This document shows, piece after piece, positions 1-7,640 of a DNA stretch of 32,973 bases (position 1 is its first letter; each line of letters begins with the position of its first letter). A model generated the notes under the pieces. The model ran no database searches and was not told where the DNA came from. It saw nothing but the letters and a program-made list of their open reading frames with translations. The stretch lies in contig CAMFKX010000021.1 in NCBI GenBank assembly GCA_945957375.1, positions 1 to 32,973 on the forward strand, written 5' to 3'. The DNA is from an uncultured Roseiarcus sp. Lineage in GTDB: Bacteria > Pseudomonadota > Alphaproteobacteria > Rhizobiales > Beijerinckiaceae. Both the position numbers and the translations under genes were made by a program.

Positions 1-2
1 CC

Positions 3-164
3 GTTCCGGCACCCGCTCCGCCGATCTCGGCGCCCGAAAGCGCCGACGAGGCGGATCCCGGCGGCTGGAGCGAGGAGCGGATCGTGGTGGCGGGCTTCGT
101 CCTGCTCGCCGTCATCGCCGGCCTGATCATTTTCGTCGCGTCGTTCTATGACAGTCTGACCTGA
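3..164 (+). CDS. C-terminal end of a membrane-anchored protein (partial)
   Basis: The frame is open from the left edge of the window to a TGA at 162-164, giving 53 residues of a protein whose beginning lies outside. The visible part is a Pro/Ala/Glu-rich linker (starts VPAPAPPISAPE), then one hydrophobic segment of about 22 residues (VVAGFVLLAVIAGLIIFVA), then a short polar end (SFYDSLT). This looks like a tail-anchored or C-terminally anchored membrane protein with most of its mass before the helix. No family can be assigned from this piece. It ends 53 bases before the start of the SorC-type regulator on the same strand, so the two could be cotranscribed. Confidence 0.55.
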   Translation, partial: VPAPAPPISAPESADEADPGGWSEERIVVAGFVLLAVIAGLIIFVASFYDSLT

Positions 165-217
165 GGCAATCCGCGACCTTGACATTTGCGCACAGGGACG
201 CGACCGAAAAGGGCATC

Positions 218-1189
218 ATGAAGGCCGATCACTCTTTCGAATCGCGCGCGCCGAGACGCAACGAACGCCTGCGCCAGCGGGCCGCCTGGATGTATTTCGT
301 CGAAGAGATGACCCAGAGCGCGATCGCCGACGCGCTCGGCGTCGGCCGCGTCACCGTGGTGCGGATGCTGGCCGAAGCGCGCGCGCTCGGCGAGGTGCGC
401 ATCGCCCTGGCGCGAGGACACGCGGAGATCGGCGGCCTCGAAGCGTCCTTGTGCGTCACCTACGGTTTGGAGGAGGCGCTGGTTGCGCCGCTGTCGCTGC
501 GCGACGCGGACGCCACCGCGCCGATCGGGGCGGTGCTCGGGGAATATCTGTCCTCGCTGCTGCGCAACGACATGAAGATCGGGCTCGGATGGGGCCGCAC
601 GCTCAACCGCTCGCTCGAACATTTGCGCGAGCGATCGCTGCGCGGCCTGAACGTGATCTCCCTCGTCGGCGGGGTCACCCACTTCGCGCAGGACAACCCG
701 GCCGAGTTCCCTTCCGCCTTCGCCCGCGCCTTCAACGCCGAGTGCTATCTCATCCCCTCCCCGGCGCTGGTCGACAGCCCGGAGACCAAGATCGCGCTGA
801 TCGAGCGCTGCGGCCTCGGCGCGGTGTACGGCTTCGCCCGGGCGCTCGACGCGGTCGTCGTCAGCGTCGGCTCCCTCGGGCCCGAGGCGACGATCTCGCG
901 CTACGAAGTCATCGGCGAGGCCGACCGGCGAGCCCTCGGAACCCTCGGCGCGGTCGGCGAAATGCTGTGCAACGTCTACGATCACGACGGCCGAGTGCTC
1001 GACCACCCGTTGAATCAGCGGGTCATGTCGGTGCCGCTGGAGGCGGTGTGCGCCGCGCCGATCCGGGTGCTGGCCGCCGGCGGGCAACACAAGCTGTCCG
1101 CGATCGAGGGGGCGATCCGTCTCCTGCGGCCGACCGCGCTGGTGACCGACGAATTCGCGGCGCGCGCGCTGACCAAGATCCCGGTCTGA
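218..1189 (+). CDS. SorC/DeoR-type sugar-binding transcriptional regulator
   Basis: A 323-residue protein. Residues about 15-60 form an N-terminal helix-turn-helix (QSAIADALGVGRVTVVRML), and the rest is a sugar-binding domain of the SorC family: LGWGRTLNRSLEHL, then VISLVGGVTH, then a C-terminal GGQHKLSAIEGAIR segment close to the family's conserved end. Such proteins bind phosphorylated sugars and control nearby catabolic or transport operons. Start chosen at the ATG at 218, preceded by AAAAGGG; an in-frame TTG at 179 is also open, but its first bases read TTGACA and look more like a -35 element than a start. No sugar transporter or kinase lies in the window; any target genes may be to the left, where only a membrane-protein tail is visible. 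Family assignment is firm, the effector is unknown. Confidence 0.9.
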   Translation: MKADHSFESRAPRRNERLRQRAAWMYFVEEMTQSAIADALGVGRVTVVRMLAEARALGEVRIALARGHAEIGGLEASLCVTYGLEEALVAPLSLRDADATAPIGAVLGEYLSSLLRNDMKIGLGWGRTLNRSLEHLRERSLRGLNVISLVGGVTHFAQDNPAEFPSAFARAFNAECYLIPSPALVDSPETKIALIERCGLGAVYGFARALDAVVVSVGSLGPEATISRYEVIGEADRRALGTLGAVGEMLCNVYDHDGRVLDHPLNQRVMSVPLEAVCAAPIRVLAAGGQHKLSAIEGAIRLLRPTALVTDEFAARALTKIPV

Positions 1190-1234
1190 CCACCGTCGGC
1201 CGGCCGGAGCGCGCCACGCCCCCGCCGACGAGCC

Positions 1235-1654
1235 TCAAGGGCTCTTCGGCGCTCCGCCCGGCGTCACCGGCTGCGCGCCACCGGTCGATTGCGGACCCGG
1301 GGTCGCGCCGGCGGCATTGGGCGATCCCTGCCGGTTCGAGGCGTTGGCCGAACTTGCCGGCTGGCTCTCCTCGGTGACCGCGGCCACCGAGTCCGGGTTG
1401 ATCACCATCATCACCGGGTTGCCGGCGGAGTCCTTCGCGCGAACGAGGAAAGACGAGGGCATGATCTGGATGTCGGTGAACCCCGCCTTCGCGAGATCGT
1501 CCCGCATCTTCTGAACCAGGCCGGAACCGCTTCCGGCCTTTTGGGCGGTCGGACTTGCGCCAGTCGTCGCGCCGCCGGCGTCGCCGGATGCGGCGTGAAC
1601 CGATCCGGTCAGCGCGCCCGCCAACAGCAATCCACACAGAGCCTTGAACGTCAT
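1235..1654 (-). CDS. Small secreted protein of unknown function
   Basis: A 139-residue protein with a signal peptide (MTFKALCGLLLAGALTGSVHA, cleavage probably after AHA/AA). A short folded core follows (KMRDDLAKAGFTDIQIMPSS, then FLVRAKDSAGNPVMMVINPD), and the last third is low-complexity Ser/Ala/Gly/Pro. The core resembles small conserved periplasmic proteins of Hyphomicrobiales that carry an 'AGF-D-IMP-SFLV-A-D-GNPV-M-INPDS' pattern; I know no function for them. ATG at 1654 is preferred because AGGAGG sits six bases upstream; a GTG codon lies just before it. It is convergent with the SorC gene, and a short stem (GAGCC/GGCTC, 1230-1244) overlaps its stop codon. Confidence 0.75.
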   Translation of the reverse strand: MTFKALCGLLLAGALTGSVHAASGDAGGATTGASPTAQKAGSGSGLVQKMRDDLAKAGFTDIQIMPSSFLVRAKDSAGNPVMMVINPDSVAAVTEESQPASSANASNRQGSPNAAGATPGPQSTGGAQPVTPGGAPKSP

Positions 1655-1985
1655 CACGAGCCTCCTGGAGCGTGCGCCCGACAGCCTGAACCGGCAACTC
1701 GCTTCCCCGCGCGGCGTTCCGGCGAAGCCGGTATTTTCGCGCGAAGCGCCGCGTGATCAGATGGCGGCGCGCCGCCGCCGCCAGATATCCGTAGGTCGCT
1801 CTGTTGATCCGATTCGCGACCGCTGGCTTGCTACGTAAATGCCCTTATACAATTGCCTGCCATTTGGCCTTATAGTTAGGTTTGTTGACGGCGATTGGTT
1901 ACGATCCCGTCGATCGGAAACGACAAGACTTCGGGGAAACGCTGAGACCCAAAATCCGGCTCGCCGGAGTGGCAAGGAGGCGTCT
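1655..1985. other. Intergenic region with an AT-rich segment
   Basis: About 330 bases without a convincing gene, between a minus-strand and a plus-strand gene, so it must hold divergent promoters. A small GC stem (CCGGC-GAA-GCCGG) lies at 1719-1731. Bases about 1830-1905 are clearly AT-richer than the surroundings, with TATA-like words near 1846 and 1871 and a TTGACG at 1885. None of the -35/-10 pairs has good spacing, so I do not call a promoter. An in-frame ATG at 1839 extends the downstream gene, but that extension has no ribosome binding site and no recognisable sequence. Confidence 0.4.
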
Positions 1986-2216
1986 GTGCATTTGTACGAT
2001 TTCGAGGTTCTGAAGGGCGACGAAGTGATCGCGGCGGAACGGGCCGTGCCGCTCTACAACCCCAAGGCCGCCTGGCCGAAGATCATCAGGATGGCCAAGA
2101 TGTTTCGCCTGACGCGCTGTCGCATTCGCGTCAAGGAGCGCGGCGAAACCATCATCCTGATCGGCGCGGCGGTCGCGCTTCGCTACCCCGAACTCGACTT
2201 CTCCGCCGCGGCCTGA
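1986..2216 (+). CDS. Small basic protein of unknown function (76 aa)
   Basis: A 76-residue protein starting VHLYDFEVLKGDEV. GTG at 1986 is chosen because a perfect AAGGAGG lies five bases upstream (1974-1980). It has no signal peptide or membrane segment. The pattern is a short acidic N-terminal strand, a basic middle (KIIRMAKMFRLTRCRIRVKE) and a hydrophobic strand (ETIILIGAAVALRY), which suggests a compact alpha/beta fold. The strong ribosome site, its own intrinsic terminator 40 bases downstream (2256-2285) and normal codon use support a real monocistronic gene. I do not recognise the family. Confidence 0.65.
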   Translation: MHLYDFEVLKGDEVIAAERAVPLYNPKAAWPKIIRMAKMFRLTRCRIRVKERGETIILIGAAVALRYPELDFSAAA

Positions 2217-2255
2217 AGGCGGCCCCAGTCGTCCAGACCCAAATTCCGCTCGCAG

Positions 2256-2285
2256 CGACCGGCTCCTTCTGAGCCGGTCGTTTTT
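2256..2285 (+). terminator. Rho-independent terminator
   Basis: A perfect ten-pair stem, CGACCGGCTC / GAGCCGGTCG, with a five-base loop (CTTCT), followed directly by TTTTT. It follows the 76-residue gene and isolates it from the PQQ dehydrogenase gene downstream. Confidence 0.9.
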
Positions 2286-2393
2286 GCTTTGCGCTTGCAT
2301 GCCAGCGCGCGATTCCGCGTGACAACCGAAAAGAAGCGGGTCAATCTCCCCGCGTCGGGGGGAAACGTTCCCGGCCACAGGGAGGAAATTCCG

Positions 2394-4136
2394 ATGACTC
2401 GGGTCGTCAACAATTGCGTACTGCTGGGATCGATTTGCGCCGCCGCGCTGGCCTTCACGTGGCCGGCTTCGGCGCAACAGGAAATCAAGAACGCCGCAGG
2501 GGGCGCCGCCTCCGGAACGGCGATGATCAAGCCGGTCACCCAGGCCGCGCTCGACGGGGCCGCCAAGGACAACGCGAACTTCCTCCACACCAACGGAAAT
2601 TACGCCCAGACCCGCTTTTATCCGAACGATCAGATCAACCGGACCAACGTCGCCCATCTGCATCCCGCCTGGATCTTCCAGACCGAAGTGAAGGAGTCGC
2701 TCGAGACCTCGCCGATCGTGGTCGACGGCGTGATGTACGCGACCACGTCCTTCAGCCACGTCTACGCCATCGACGCCAAGACCGGCCAGGAGATCTGGCA
2801 CTTCAAGCCCAAGCTGGGCGCGGTCACCACCTTCTGCTGCGGACCGAACAACCGCGGCGTCGCGGTCTACGACGACAAGGTCTACGTCGCGACTCTCGAC
2901 GCCAAGCTCTATGCCCTCGACGCCAAGACCGGTTCGGTCGTGTGGAGCCAGGAGGTCGGCGACCCCGAGAAGGGCTACAGCGAGACGATGGCCCCGACCG
3001 CGGTCAAGGGCAAGATCCTGATCGGCACCAACGGCGGCGAATACGGCATCCGCGGCTTCGTCAAGGCCTACGACGCCAAGGACGGCAAGCTGCTCTGGGC
3101 GTTCGACACGATCCCGGAGAACTCCGTGGGAGTCTGGGCGACCACGGACGCCACCGGCCGCGACGAGCACCGCGACATCGCCGCCGAGAAGGCGGCGCTC
3201 GCCAAGCTCGGCGACCCCTTCAAGACGCTCGGCGGCGGCGTTTGGCAGAACCCGGCGGTGGACGAGGCGGCCAACCGAATCTACTTCGTCGTCGGCAACC
3301 CCTCCCCTGACCTCGACGGCTCGATCCGGCCCGGCGACAATCTCTATACCGACTCGCTCGTCTCGATCGACCTCGACACCGGCAAGTACGTCTGCCACTT
3401 CCAGTACGTCCCGCACGACGTCTGGGACCTCGACGCGGTGAGCCCGGCCGTTCTGGTCGACGCCCTGGACAAGTCGGGCAAGACGGTTCCGGCGGTGATG
3501 CACGCCGGCAAGACCGGCTACATCTACGTCCACGACCGCAAGGACTGCAGCCTGATTCGCTTCTCCGAGCCGATGGTGTCCCAACAAGGGCGCTGGGTGC
3601 TGCCGTCGGCGACGAAGCCGCTCGACGCCAATGCGGCGCGGATGTTCCCCGGCGCCAACGGCGGCGTCGAGTGGTCGCCGATGGCGACCGACCCGGGCCA
3701 CGGCATGGCCTACGCCATCAATCTCGAGCAGGAGATGACCTACACGGTCGCGAGCTCGCCCTACCCCGACGGGAAGCTCTGGCTCGGCGGCGCCTTCACC
3801 AACGTGCCCGGCGGCGTCCAGTCCGGCAATGTCACGGCGGTCGACTACAACACCGGCAAGATCGCCTGGCAGGTGAAGACGCCGCAACCGATGATCGGCG
3901 GCATCCTCGCGACCGCGGGCGGCCTCGTGTTCACCGGCGAAGGCAACGGCGCGTTCAAGGCCTACAACTCCGCCGACGGAAGCCTGCTCTGGCAGTTCCA
4001 GGCGGGGGCGGGCGTCAATGCGCCGCCGTCCTCGTACAGCGTCGACGGCAAGCAGTACATCGTGGTCGGCGCGGGCGGCAACACCCAGCTCGACTACAAG
4101 CGCGGCGACGCGATCATCGCCTTCACGGCCGACTGA
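2394..4136 (+). CDS. PQQ-dependent alcohol dehydrogenase (methanol/ethanol type), lanthanide-type active site
   Basis: A 580-residue periplasmic quinoprotein. Residues 1-27 are a signal peptide ending PASA/QQ. The body is an eight-bladed propeller with repeated 'YALDAKTG--W' tryptophan-docking motifs. Active-site features by comparison with MxaF/XoxF: the adjacent cysteines Cys148-Cys149 (FCCGPNNRG), metal ligands Glu216 (GGEYGIRG), Asn302 (GNPSP) and Asp345 in HDVWDLD, with a second aspartate, Asp347, two residues later. In this family that extra Asp marks lanthanide rather than calcium enzymes. There is no CxxCH, so it carries no heme and must pass electrons to a separate cytochrome, presumably the diheme protein downstream. 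Start at ATG 2394, with GGAGGA seven bases upstream. The '[13 protein letters not shown]' context differs from true XoxF, so methanol need not be the substrate. Class is firm; substrate and metal are predictions. Confidence 0.93.
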   Translation: MTRVVNNCVLLGSICAAALAFTWPASAQQEIKNAAGGAASGTAMIKPVTQAALDGAAKDNANFLHTNGNYAQTRFYPNDQINRTNVAHLHPAWIFQTEVKESLETSPIVVDGVMYATTSFSHVYAIDAKTGQEIWHFKPKLGAVTTFCCGPNNRGVAVYDDKVYVATLDAKLYALDAKTGSVVWSQEVGDPEKGYSETMAPTAVKGKILIGTNGGEYGIRGFVKAYDAKDGKLLWAFDTIPENSVGVWATTDATGRDEHRDIAAEKAALAKLGDPFKTLGGGVWQNPAVDEAANRIYFVVGNPSPDLDGSIRPGDNLYTDSLVSIDLDTGKYVCHFQYVPHDVWDLDAVSPAVLVDALDKSGKTVPAVMHAGKTGYIYVHDRKDCSLIRFSEPMVSQQGRWVLPSATKPLDANAARMFPGANGGVEWSPMATDPGHGMAYAINLEQEMTYTVASSPYPDGKLWLGGAFTNVPGGVQSGNVTAVDYNTGKIAWQVKTPQPMIGGILATAGGLVFTGEGNGAFKAYNSADGSLLWQFQAGAGVNAPPSSYSVDGKQYIVVGAGGNTQLDYKRGDAIIAFTAD

Positions 4137-4154
4137 TAGCGTGAGATGAGTCAG

Positions 4155-4189
4155 GGCCGCCTTGCGTCGCGCGAGGCGGCCTTTTCTTT
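4155..4189 (+). terminator. Rho-independent terminator between PQQ dehydrogenase and cytochrome genes
   Basis: A perfect eight-pair stem, GGCCGCCT (4155-4162) / AGGCGGCC (4174-4181), with an 11-base loop, followed by TTTTCTTT. It begins 18 bases after the dehydrogenase stop and lies inside what looks like a two-gene unit, so it may act as a partial terminator or force the cytochrome to use its own promoter. Confidence 0.85.
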
Positions 4190-4253
4190 GGACAGCGCGC
4201 GAGCGGCGACCGGCGACGGCGGCCGCTCCGGCGCACGAGGAGACGTTCGAGTG

Positions 4254-4814
4254 ATGCTGCGGTTTGCGTTCGCCGTCATGGTTGTTGGGATTTCGGCGAC
4301 GGCGTACGCCGAGTCGATCGAGGAGAAAGCGGTCATCTGCGGGGCCTGCCACGGCGTCAACGGCATCCCCGAGGACAAGTCGGTCCCGATCATCTGGGGA
4401 CAGAACTCAGGCTATCTCTACCTCCAGTTCCGCGATTTCCAGAAGGGCGCGCGCAAGGACGAACGGATGAGCGCCGTCGCGCAGAACGTCGTCAAGCAGG
4501 ACGCGCTCGCGCTCGCCGAATATTTCGCCGCGAAGCCCTGGCCGGGCTCCGGCGCGCCGGCGGCGAGCAAGGTCGAGGCCGATACGGCCAATGTCGCGAT
4601 CAAGTCGGTCGTGTGCCAGAGTTGCCATCTCGAACAGTTCGAGGGCAACTCGTCGGTGCCCCGACTGGCCGGCCAGCACAAGGACTATCTGCTCAAGACG
4701 ATGACGGAATTTCAGGCGCGCACCCGAGCCAACAATCCGGGCATGTCGGACCTGATGAACACGGTCACGCCCGAGCAGATGACGGCGCTCGCCGCCTATC
4801 TCTCCGGGCTGTGA
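4254..4814 (+). CDS. Periplasmic diheme cytochrome c (c4-like)
   Basis: A 186-residue protein with a signal peptide (LRFAFAVMVVGISATAYA) and two covalent heme sites: CGACH at 29-33 and CQSCH at 121-125. Candidate axial methionines are Met72 (DERMSAVAQ) and Met164 or Met169 (NNPGMSDLMNTV). Two similar cytochrome halves of about 90 residues are typical of cytochrome c4. It probably takes electrons from the upstream PQQ dehydrogenase and passes them towards a terminal oxidase. ATG at 4254 is used; a GTG at 4251 is equally possible, being better spaced from GAGGAGA (4237-4243). The terminator upstream means its expression is at least partly uncoupled from the dehydrogenase. Confidence 0.92.
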   Translation: MLRFAFAVMVVGISATAYAESIEEKAVICGACHGVNGIPEDKSVPIIWGQNSGYLYLQFRDFQKGARKDERMSAVAQNVVKQDALALAEYFAAKPWPGSGAPAASKVEADTANVAIKSVVCQSCHLEQFEGNSSVPRLAGQHKDYLLKTMTEFQARTRANNPGMSDLMNTVTPEQMTALAAYLSGL

Positions 4815-4830
4815 GGAGCCCGCAGAGCGC

Positions 4831-4873
4831 CCCCTGTAGCCGCGGTCGCTGACCGCGGTCGCCGCTACAGGGG
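4831..4873. repeat. Long palindrome between convergent genes; REP-like element or bidirectional terminator
   Basis: Outer arms CCCCTGTAGC (4831-4840) and GCTACAGGGG (4864-4873) match perfectly, and an inner pair CCGCGGTC / GACCGCGG can form a second hairpin. The right arm contains the stop codon of the ankyrin gene. There is no T-tract. The arrangement fits a dispersed palindromic repeat lodged between convergent genes, also serving as a transcript end. Confidence 0.65.
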
Positions 4874-5671
4874 CGCGACCGCCAGCGCCTCGCGCTCCCG
4901 GCCGAGGGCGCGCGCGATGTCCGCCGCAGTCCGACCGCGGTCGTCCTTGAGGTCGCGGTTTGCGCCGCGCGCGAGCAGCAGATCGATCGTCGCCTTGACG
5001 TCCTCGGAGCCCGCGCTCGCGTCGGGGCCGGCGGCCCACATCAGCGCGGTCAGGTCATGGCCGTAGCGGCGATTGACTTCGACGCCGGCCGACAGGAGCA
5101 GCGCCACGACCGGCGTCCAGGCGCGGCCGGCGGCGTAGACCATCGCGGCCTTGCCGTCGTCGTCGACCGCGTTGGGGTCGGCGCCGCGCGCGATCAGCAG
5201 CGTGGCCGTATCGGCCGCGCCGTTGAACGCCGCCGCCGCCAGCGGACGCTCGCCGCTTCGTCCGGGAAGGTTCGGATCGGCGCCGCGTTCGACCAGCAGC
5301 TTCACCATCTGCGGCCGGTTCGCCTCCGCGGCGAGCAGCATCGGCGTCGAGCCGTCGAGCGCGCGGGCGTTGATGTCGGCGCCGTGATCGATGAGCAGCG
5401 TCGCAAGCCGAAGCTTGCCGGCCTCGGCGGCCTTGGCGAGCGCGGTCTTGCCTTCGCGGTCGCGCGCGTCGACCCTGGCCCCTCTGTCGACCAGCGCGAG
5501 CGCCGCTTTCTCGCAGCCGAGTCGGGCGGCGGAGAACAGCGCGCCGGCCGCCTGGAAGCCGTCGTCCGGCGTCAGCGACTCGACCTTCTGCGCCAGATCC
5601 AGGCACGGGTCCGCCGCCTCAGCCGCGCCGGACAGAATGAGCACAAGCCCGGTGATCGCCGTTCGCCGCAC
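4865..5671 (-). CDS. Periplasmic ankyrin-repeat protein
   Basis: A 268-residue protein: signal peptide (MRRTAITGLVLILSGAAEA), then about six ankyrin repeats of 33 residues. Clear units are 'GKTALAKAAEAGKLRLATLL', 'GSTPMLLAAEANRPQMVKLL', 'GERPLAAAAFNGAADTATLL' and 'LTALMWAAGP', most ending in a '-RGADPN' type turn. A cysteine pair near the start (PCLDL, GCEKAAL) could form a disulfide. It has no catalytic domain and should act as a binding or scaffold protein. The start is a GTG at 5671 preceded by a purine-rich GGGGGAAAC. It is convergent with the cytochrome gene and precedes nothing obvious in an operon; the partner is unknown. Confidence 0.88.
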   Translation of the reverse strand: MRRTAITGLVLILSGAAEAADPCLDLAQKVESLTPDDGFQAAGALFSAARLGCEKAALALVDRGARVDARDREGKTALAKAAEAGKLRLATLLIDHGADINARALDGSTPMLLAAEANRPQMVKLLVERGADPNLPGRSGERPLAAAAFNGAADTATLLIARGADPNAVDDDGKAAMVYAAGRAWTPVVALLLSAGVEVNRRYGHDLTALMWAAGPDASAGSEDVKATIDLLLARGANRDLKDDRGRTAADIARALGREREALAVAPL

Positions 5672-5756
5672 GTTTCCCCCTTTCGCCGTCTCCGGCCGTG
5701 GCCGCCGATCATGGCGCGCGGCCGGACCGCGGGCAACAGGCGCGTCGAAATACCGC

Positions 5757-6752
5757 TCAGCCCGCCAGCGGGCCGGCCGGGCGCAACCCGCCGACCAGGA
5801 CGCCGTTCCAGTTGACGAGGGTCGGCCGGACGAATCGGTCGAGCGCGTCGCCGAAGCCGCCGAACCGGGCGAGCAGCGTCGCGATCATCGCCTCGGCGGC
5901 GCGCTTGCCGCCGTCGTCGGCCTTGACCGCGAGGCCGAGCCCGAGTTCCGGCAGCGCCGCGCAGAACACCCCCTCGGCGCCGGTCTTGGTGAAGGCGCGC
6001 GCGCCCAGAAGCGTCATGACTTCGGTGTCGAACCGCCCGGTCCCGGCCACCATGTCCGGATGCGCCGCGACCGCGGCCCGGATCCGGGCCGCCGCGCGCG
6101 CCCGCTCGGGGCCGAGCCCCTGCCCGGAGCCGAAGCGGGCGAAGCCGTGGGCGAGCGCGCGCAGCGGGATGGCGTAGGCCGGGATCGAGCAGCCGTCGGT
6201 GGCGCGCGTCTCCGCGTCGAGCCGCGCGCCGGTCACCCCGGCGAGCGCCGCCGTCACCGCCTGCTGCACCCGATGGTCGGGGGCGACGTAGCCCCGGGAA
6301 TCGACCCCTTCCGCACAGGCGAGGCAGACGAAGCCCGCGTGCTTGCCCGAGCAGTTGTTGTGCAGGGCGGACGGCGTCCCGCCGGCGCGCGCCAACGTCC
6401 GGGCGGCCGCCTCGCCCATCGGCCAGTGCGCGCCGCACTCGAGCGCGCCGACGTCCCGACCCGCCTTCGCCAGCATCGCCTGGGCCAGCGCGACATGCGC
6501 GGCTTCGCCGGAATGCGAGGCGCAGGCGAGCGCGATCTCCGCGTCGCCGAGGCCCAGCCGCTCCGCCGCCCCGCTCTCGACCAGCGGCAGCGCCTGCATC
6601 GCCTTCACCGCCGAGCGGGGAAAGATCGGCCGCTCGACGTCGCCGAACGCCAGCGCGACCCGCCCGTCGGCGTCGACGACCGCGCCCGCCCCGCGATGGC
6701 GCGATTCGATCCGGTCGCCGCGCAGGACTTCGACGACGACAGGATTTTCCAT
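5757..6752 (-). CDS. L-asparaginase II, Rhizobium (ReAV) type
   Basis: A 331-residue enzyme that should hydrolyse L-asparagine to aspartate and ammonia in the cytoplasm. It belongs to the asparaginase II family typified by the Rhizobium etli enzyme, which is unrelated to the E. coli type. The signature residues align with a shift of one: Ser47 and Lys50 (PRSAVKAM), Ser79 (CASHSGE), and the metal-site residues Cys134 and Lys137 (NNCSGKHAGF) and Cys188 (DGCSIPAYA). The 'TKTGAEGVFC' segment probably carries the second catalytic lysine. Start at ATG 6752, with GGAG eight bases upstream; the frame could extend two codons to a TTG. It stands alone, divergent from the CBS gene. Identification is firm. 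Confidence 0.93.
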   Translation of the reverse strand: MENPVVVEVLRGDRIESRHRGAGAVVDADGRVALAFGDVERPIFPRSAVKAMQALPLVESGAAERLGLGDAEIALACASHSGEAAHVALAQAMLAKAGRDVGALECGAHWPMGEAAARTLARAGGTPSALHNNCSGKHAGFVCLACAEGVDSRGYVAPDHRVQQAVTAALAGVTGARLDAETRATDGCSIPAYAIPLRALAHGFARFGSGQGLGPERARAAARIRAAVAAHPDMVAGTGRFDTEVMTLLGARAFTKTGAEGVFCAALPELGLGLAVKADDGGKRAAEAMIATLLARFGGFGDALDRFVRPTLVNWNGVLVGGLRPAGPLAG

Positions 6753-6862
6753 GGCCAACGCTCCGGCGCCGGGGCGCGGGAACGCATGGCTGCCCGCCGG
6801 TCGCGCCTATTGCGTACAATTAGGCGGGTCCGTTACTCAAGCCGGAACCAGGGACGCTCACG

Positions 6863-7576
6863 ATGCTTGTTCGAGACGTGATGACTTATGGGGCGATCGC
6901 CCTGCCGGAGACGGCGACGCTGGCCGAGGCGGCGGAAACGCTGCTCGGGAAGCGGATCAGCGCCGTGCTCGTCACCGACGCCGACAACGCGCTCGTCGGC
7001 GTCCTCAGCGAGGGCGACCTGATGCGCCGTTCGGAGCTGGGCTCGGAGCGCAAGCGCCCGCGCTGGATCGAGGCGATGCTGAGCGGCGGTCGACTCGCCG
7101 AGAGCTACGCTCACGACTACGGACGCCGGATCGGCGAGATCATGACGCGCAAGCTCGTCACCGTGGCCGAGGACGCGCCGCTGAGCGACGCGATCGACCT
7201 GATGCTGCGGGGCGGGGTCAAGCGCCTGCCGGTGCTGCGCGGCGAAACGGTGGTGGGGATCGTCTCCCGCTCCGACCTGCTCAAGGCGCTCGTCCGCGCT
7301 CTGCCTCGACCGGACGGCGCGCATCCCGACGCGGAGATCAGGACCTCGATCGAGGCCGAACTCGACCGGCTCGGCTGGGCGCCGAGCAAGAGCGTCCGCG
7401 TCGAGGTCGAGAACGGCGCCGTCACCTTCGCCGGCGCCGTCACCGACGAGCGACTGCGCGCCGGTCTGCGGGTCGTCGCCGAGAACACGCCGGGCGTGAC
7501 CGAAGTGCACGACCACACCTGCTGGATCGAGCCGAATTCCGGAATCTACCTCCCCTCGGAGGAGGAGAAGGGCTGA
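6863..7576 (+). CDS. CBS-pair and BON domain protein
   Basis: A 237-residue cytoplasmic protein. Two CBS motifs (about residues 5-60 and 92-150: 'MLVRDVMTYGAIALPETATL' and 'IGEIMTRKLVTVAEDAPL') form a Bateman module that normally binds an adenine nucleotide. A BON domain follows (about 158-225, 'VRVEVENGAVTFAGAVTDER'), a fold that usually contacts lipid or other ligands. This CBS-CBS-BON order is common in Alphaproteobacteria as a stand-alone sensor of energy state; the target is unknown. The upstream gap to the divergent asparaginase gene is 110 bases and includes a TACAAT (6815-6820) that could be a -10 element, but no good -35 is seen. Confidence 0.9.
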   Translation: MLVRDVMTYGAIALPETATLAEAAETLLGKRISAVLVTDADNALVGVLSEGDLMRRSELGSERKRPRWIEAMLSGGRLAESYAHDYGRRIGEIMTRKLVTVAEDAPLSDAIDLMLRGGVKRLPVLRGETVVGIVSRSDLLKALVRALPRPDGAHPDAEIRTSIEAELDRLGWAPSKSVRVEVENGAVTFAGAVTDERLRAGLRVVAENTPGVTEVHDHTCWIEPNSGIYLPSEEEKG

Positions 7577-7588
7577 CGACAAAGCGCG

Positions 7589-7627
7589 GGAGGCGCCGCA
7601 GGGGCTTGCGCGCCCCGCGGCGCCTCC
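7589..7627. terminator. Strong GC hairpin between convergent genes
   Basis: GGAGGCGCCGC (7589-7599) pairs perfectly with GCGGCGCCTCC (7617-7627), extended inward by GGGGC/GCCCC with a one-base bulge, for 16 pairs in all. It lies 12 bases after the CBS-BON stop and 13 before the end of the convergent lipoprotein gene. Neither side has a long T-tract, so it is a probable, not classical, bidirectional terminator. Confidence 0.65.
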
Positions 7628-7640
7628 ACTCGCGCAATGC

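Noticed and set aside
179-217. A TTG start for the SorC-type regulator and a TTGACA promoter at the same place
   Set aside because: The extra 13 residues have no family similarity; TTGACA has no acceptable -10 at 16-18 bases, so neither is called.
1899-4352. An 817-codon open frame on the minus strand
   Set aside because: Antisense shadow of the PQQ dehydrogenase and its neighbours; composition typical of GC shadow frames.
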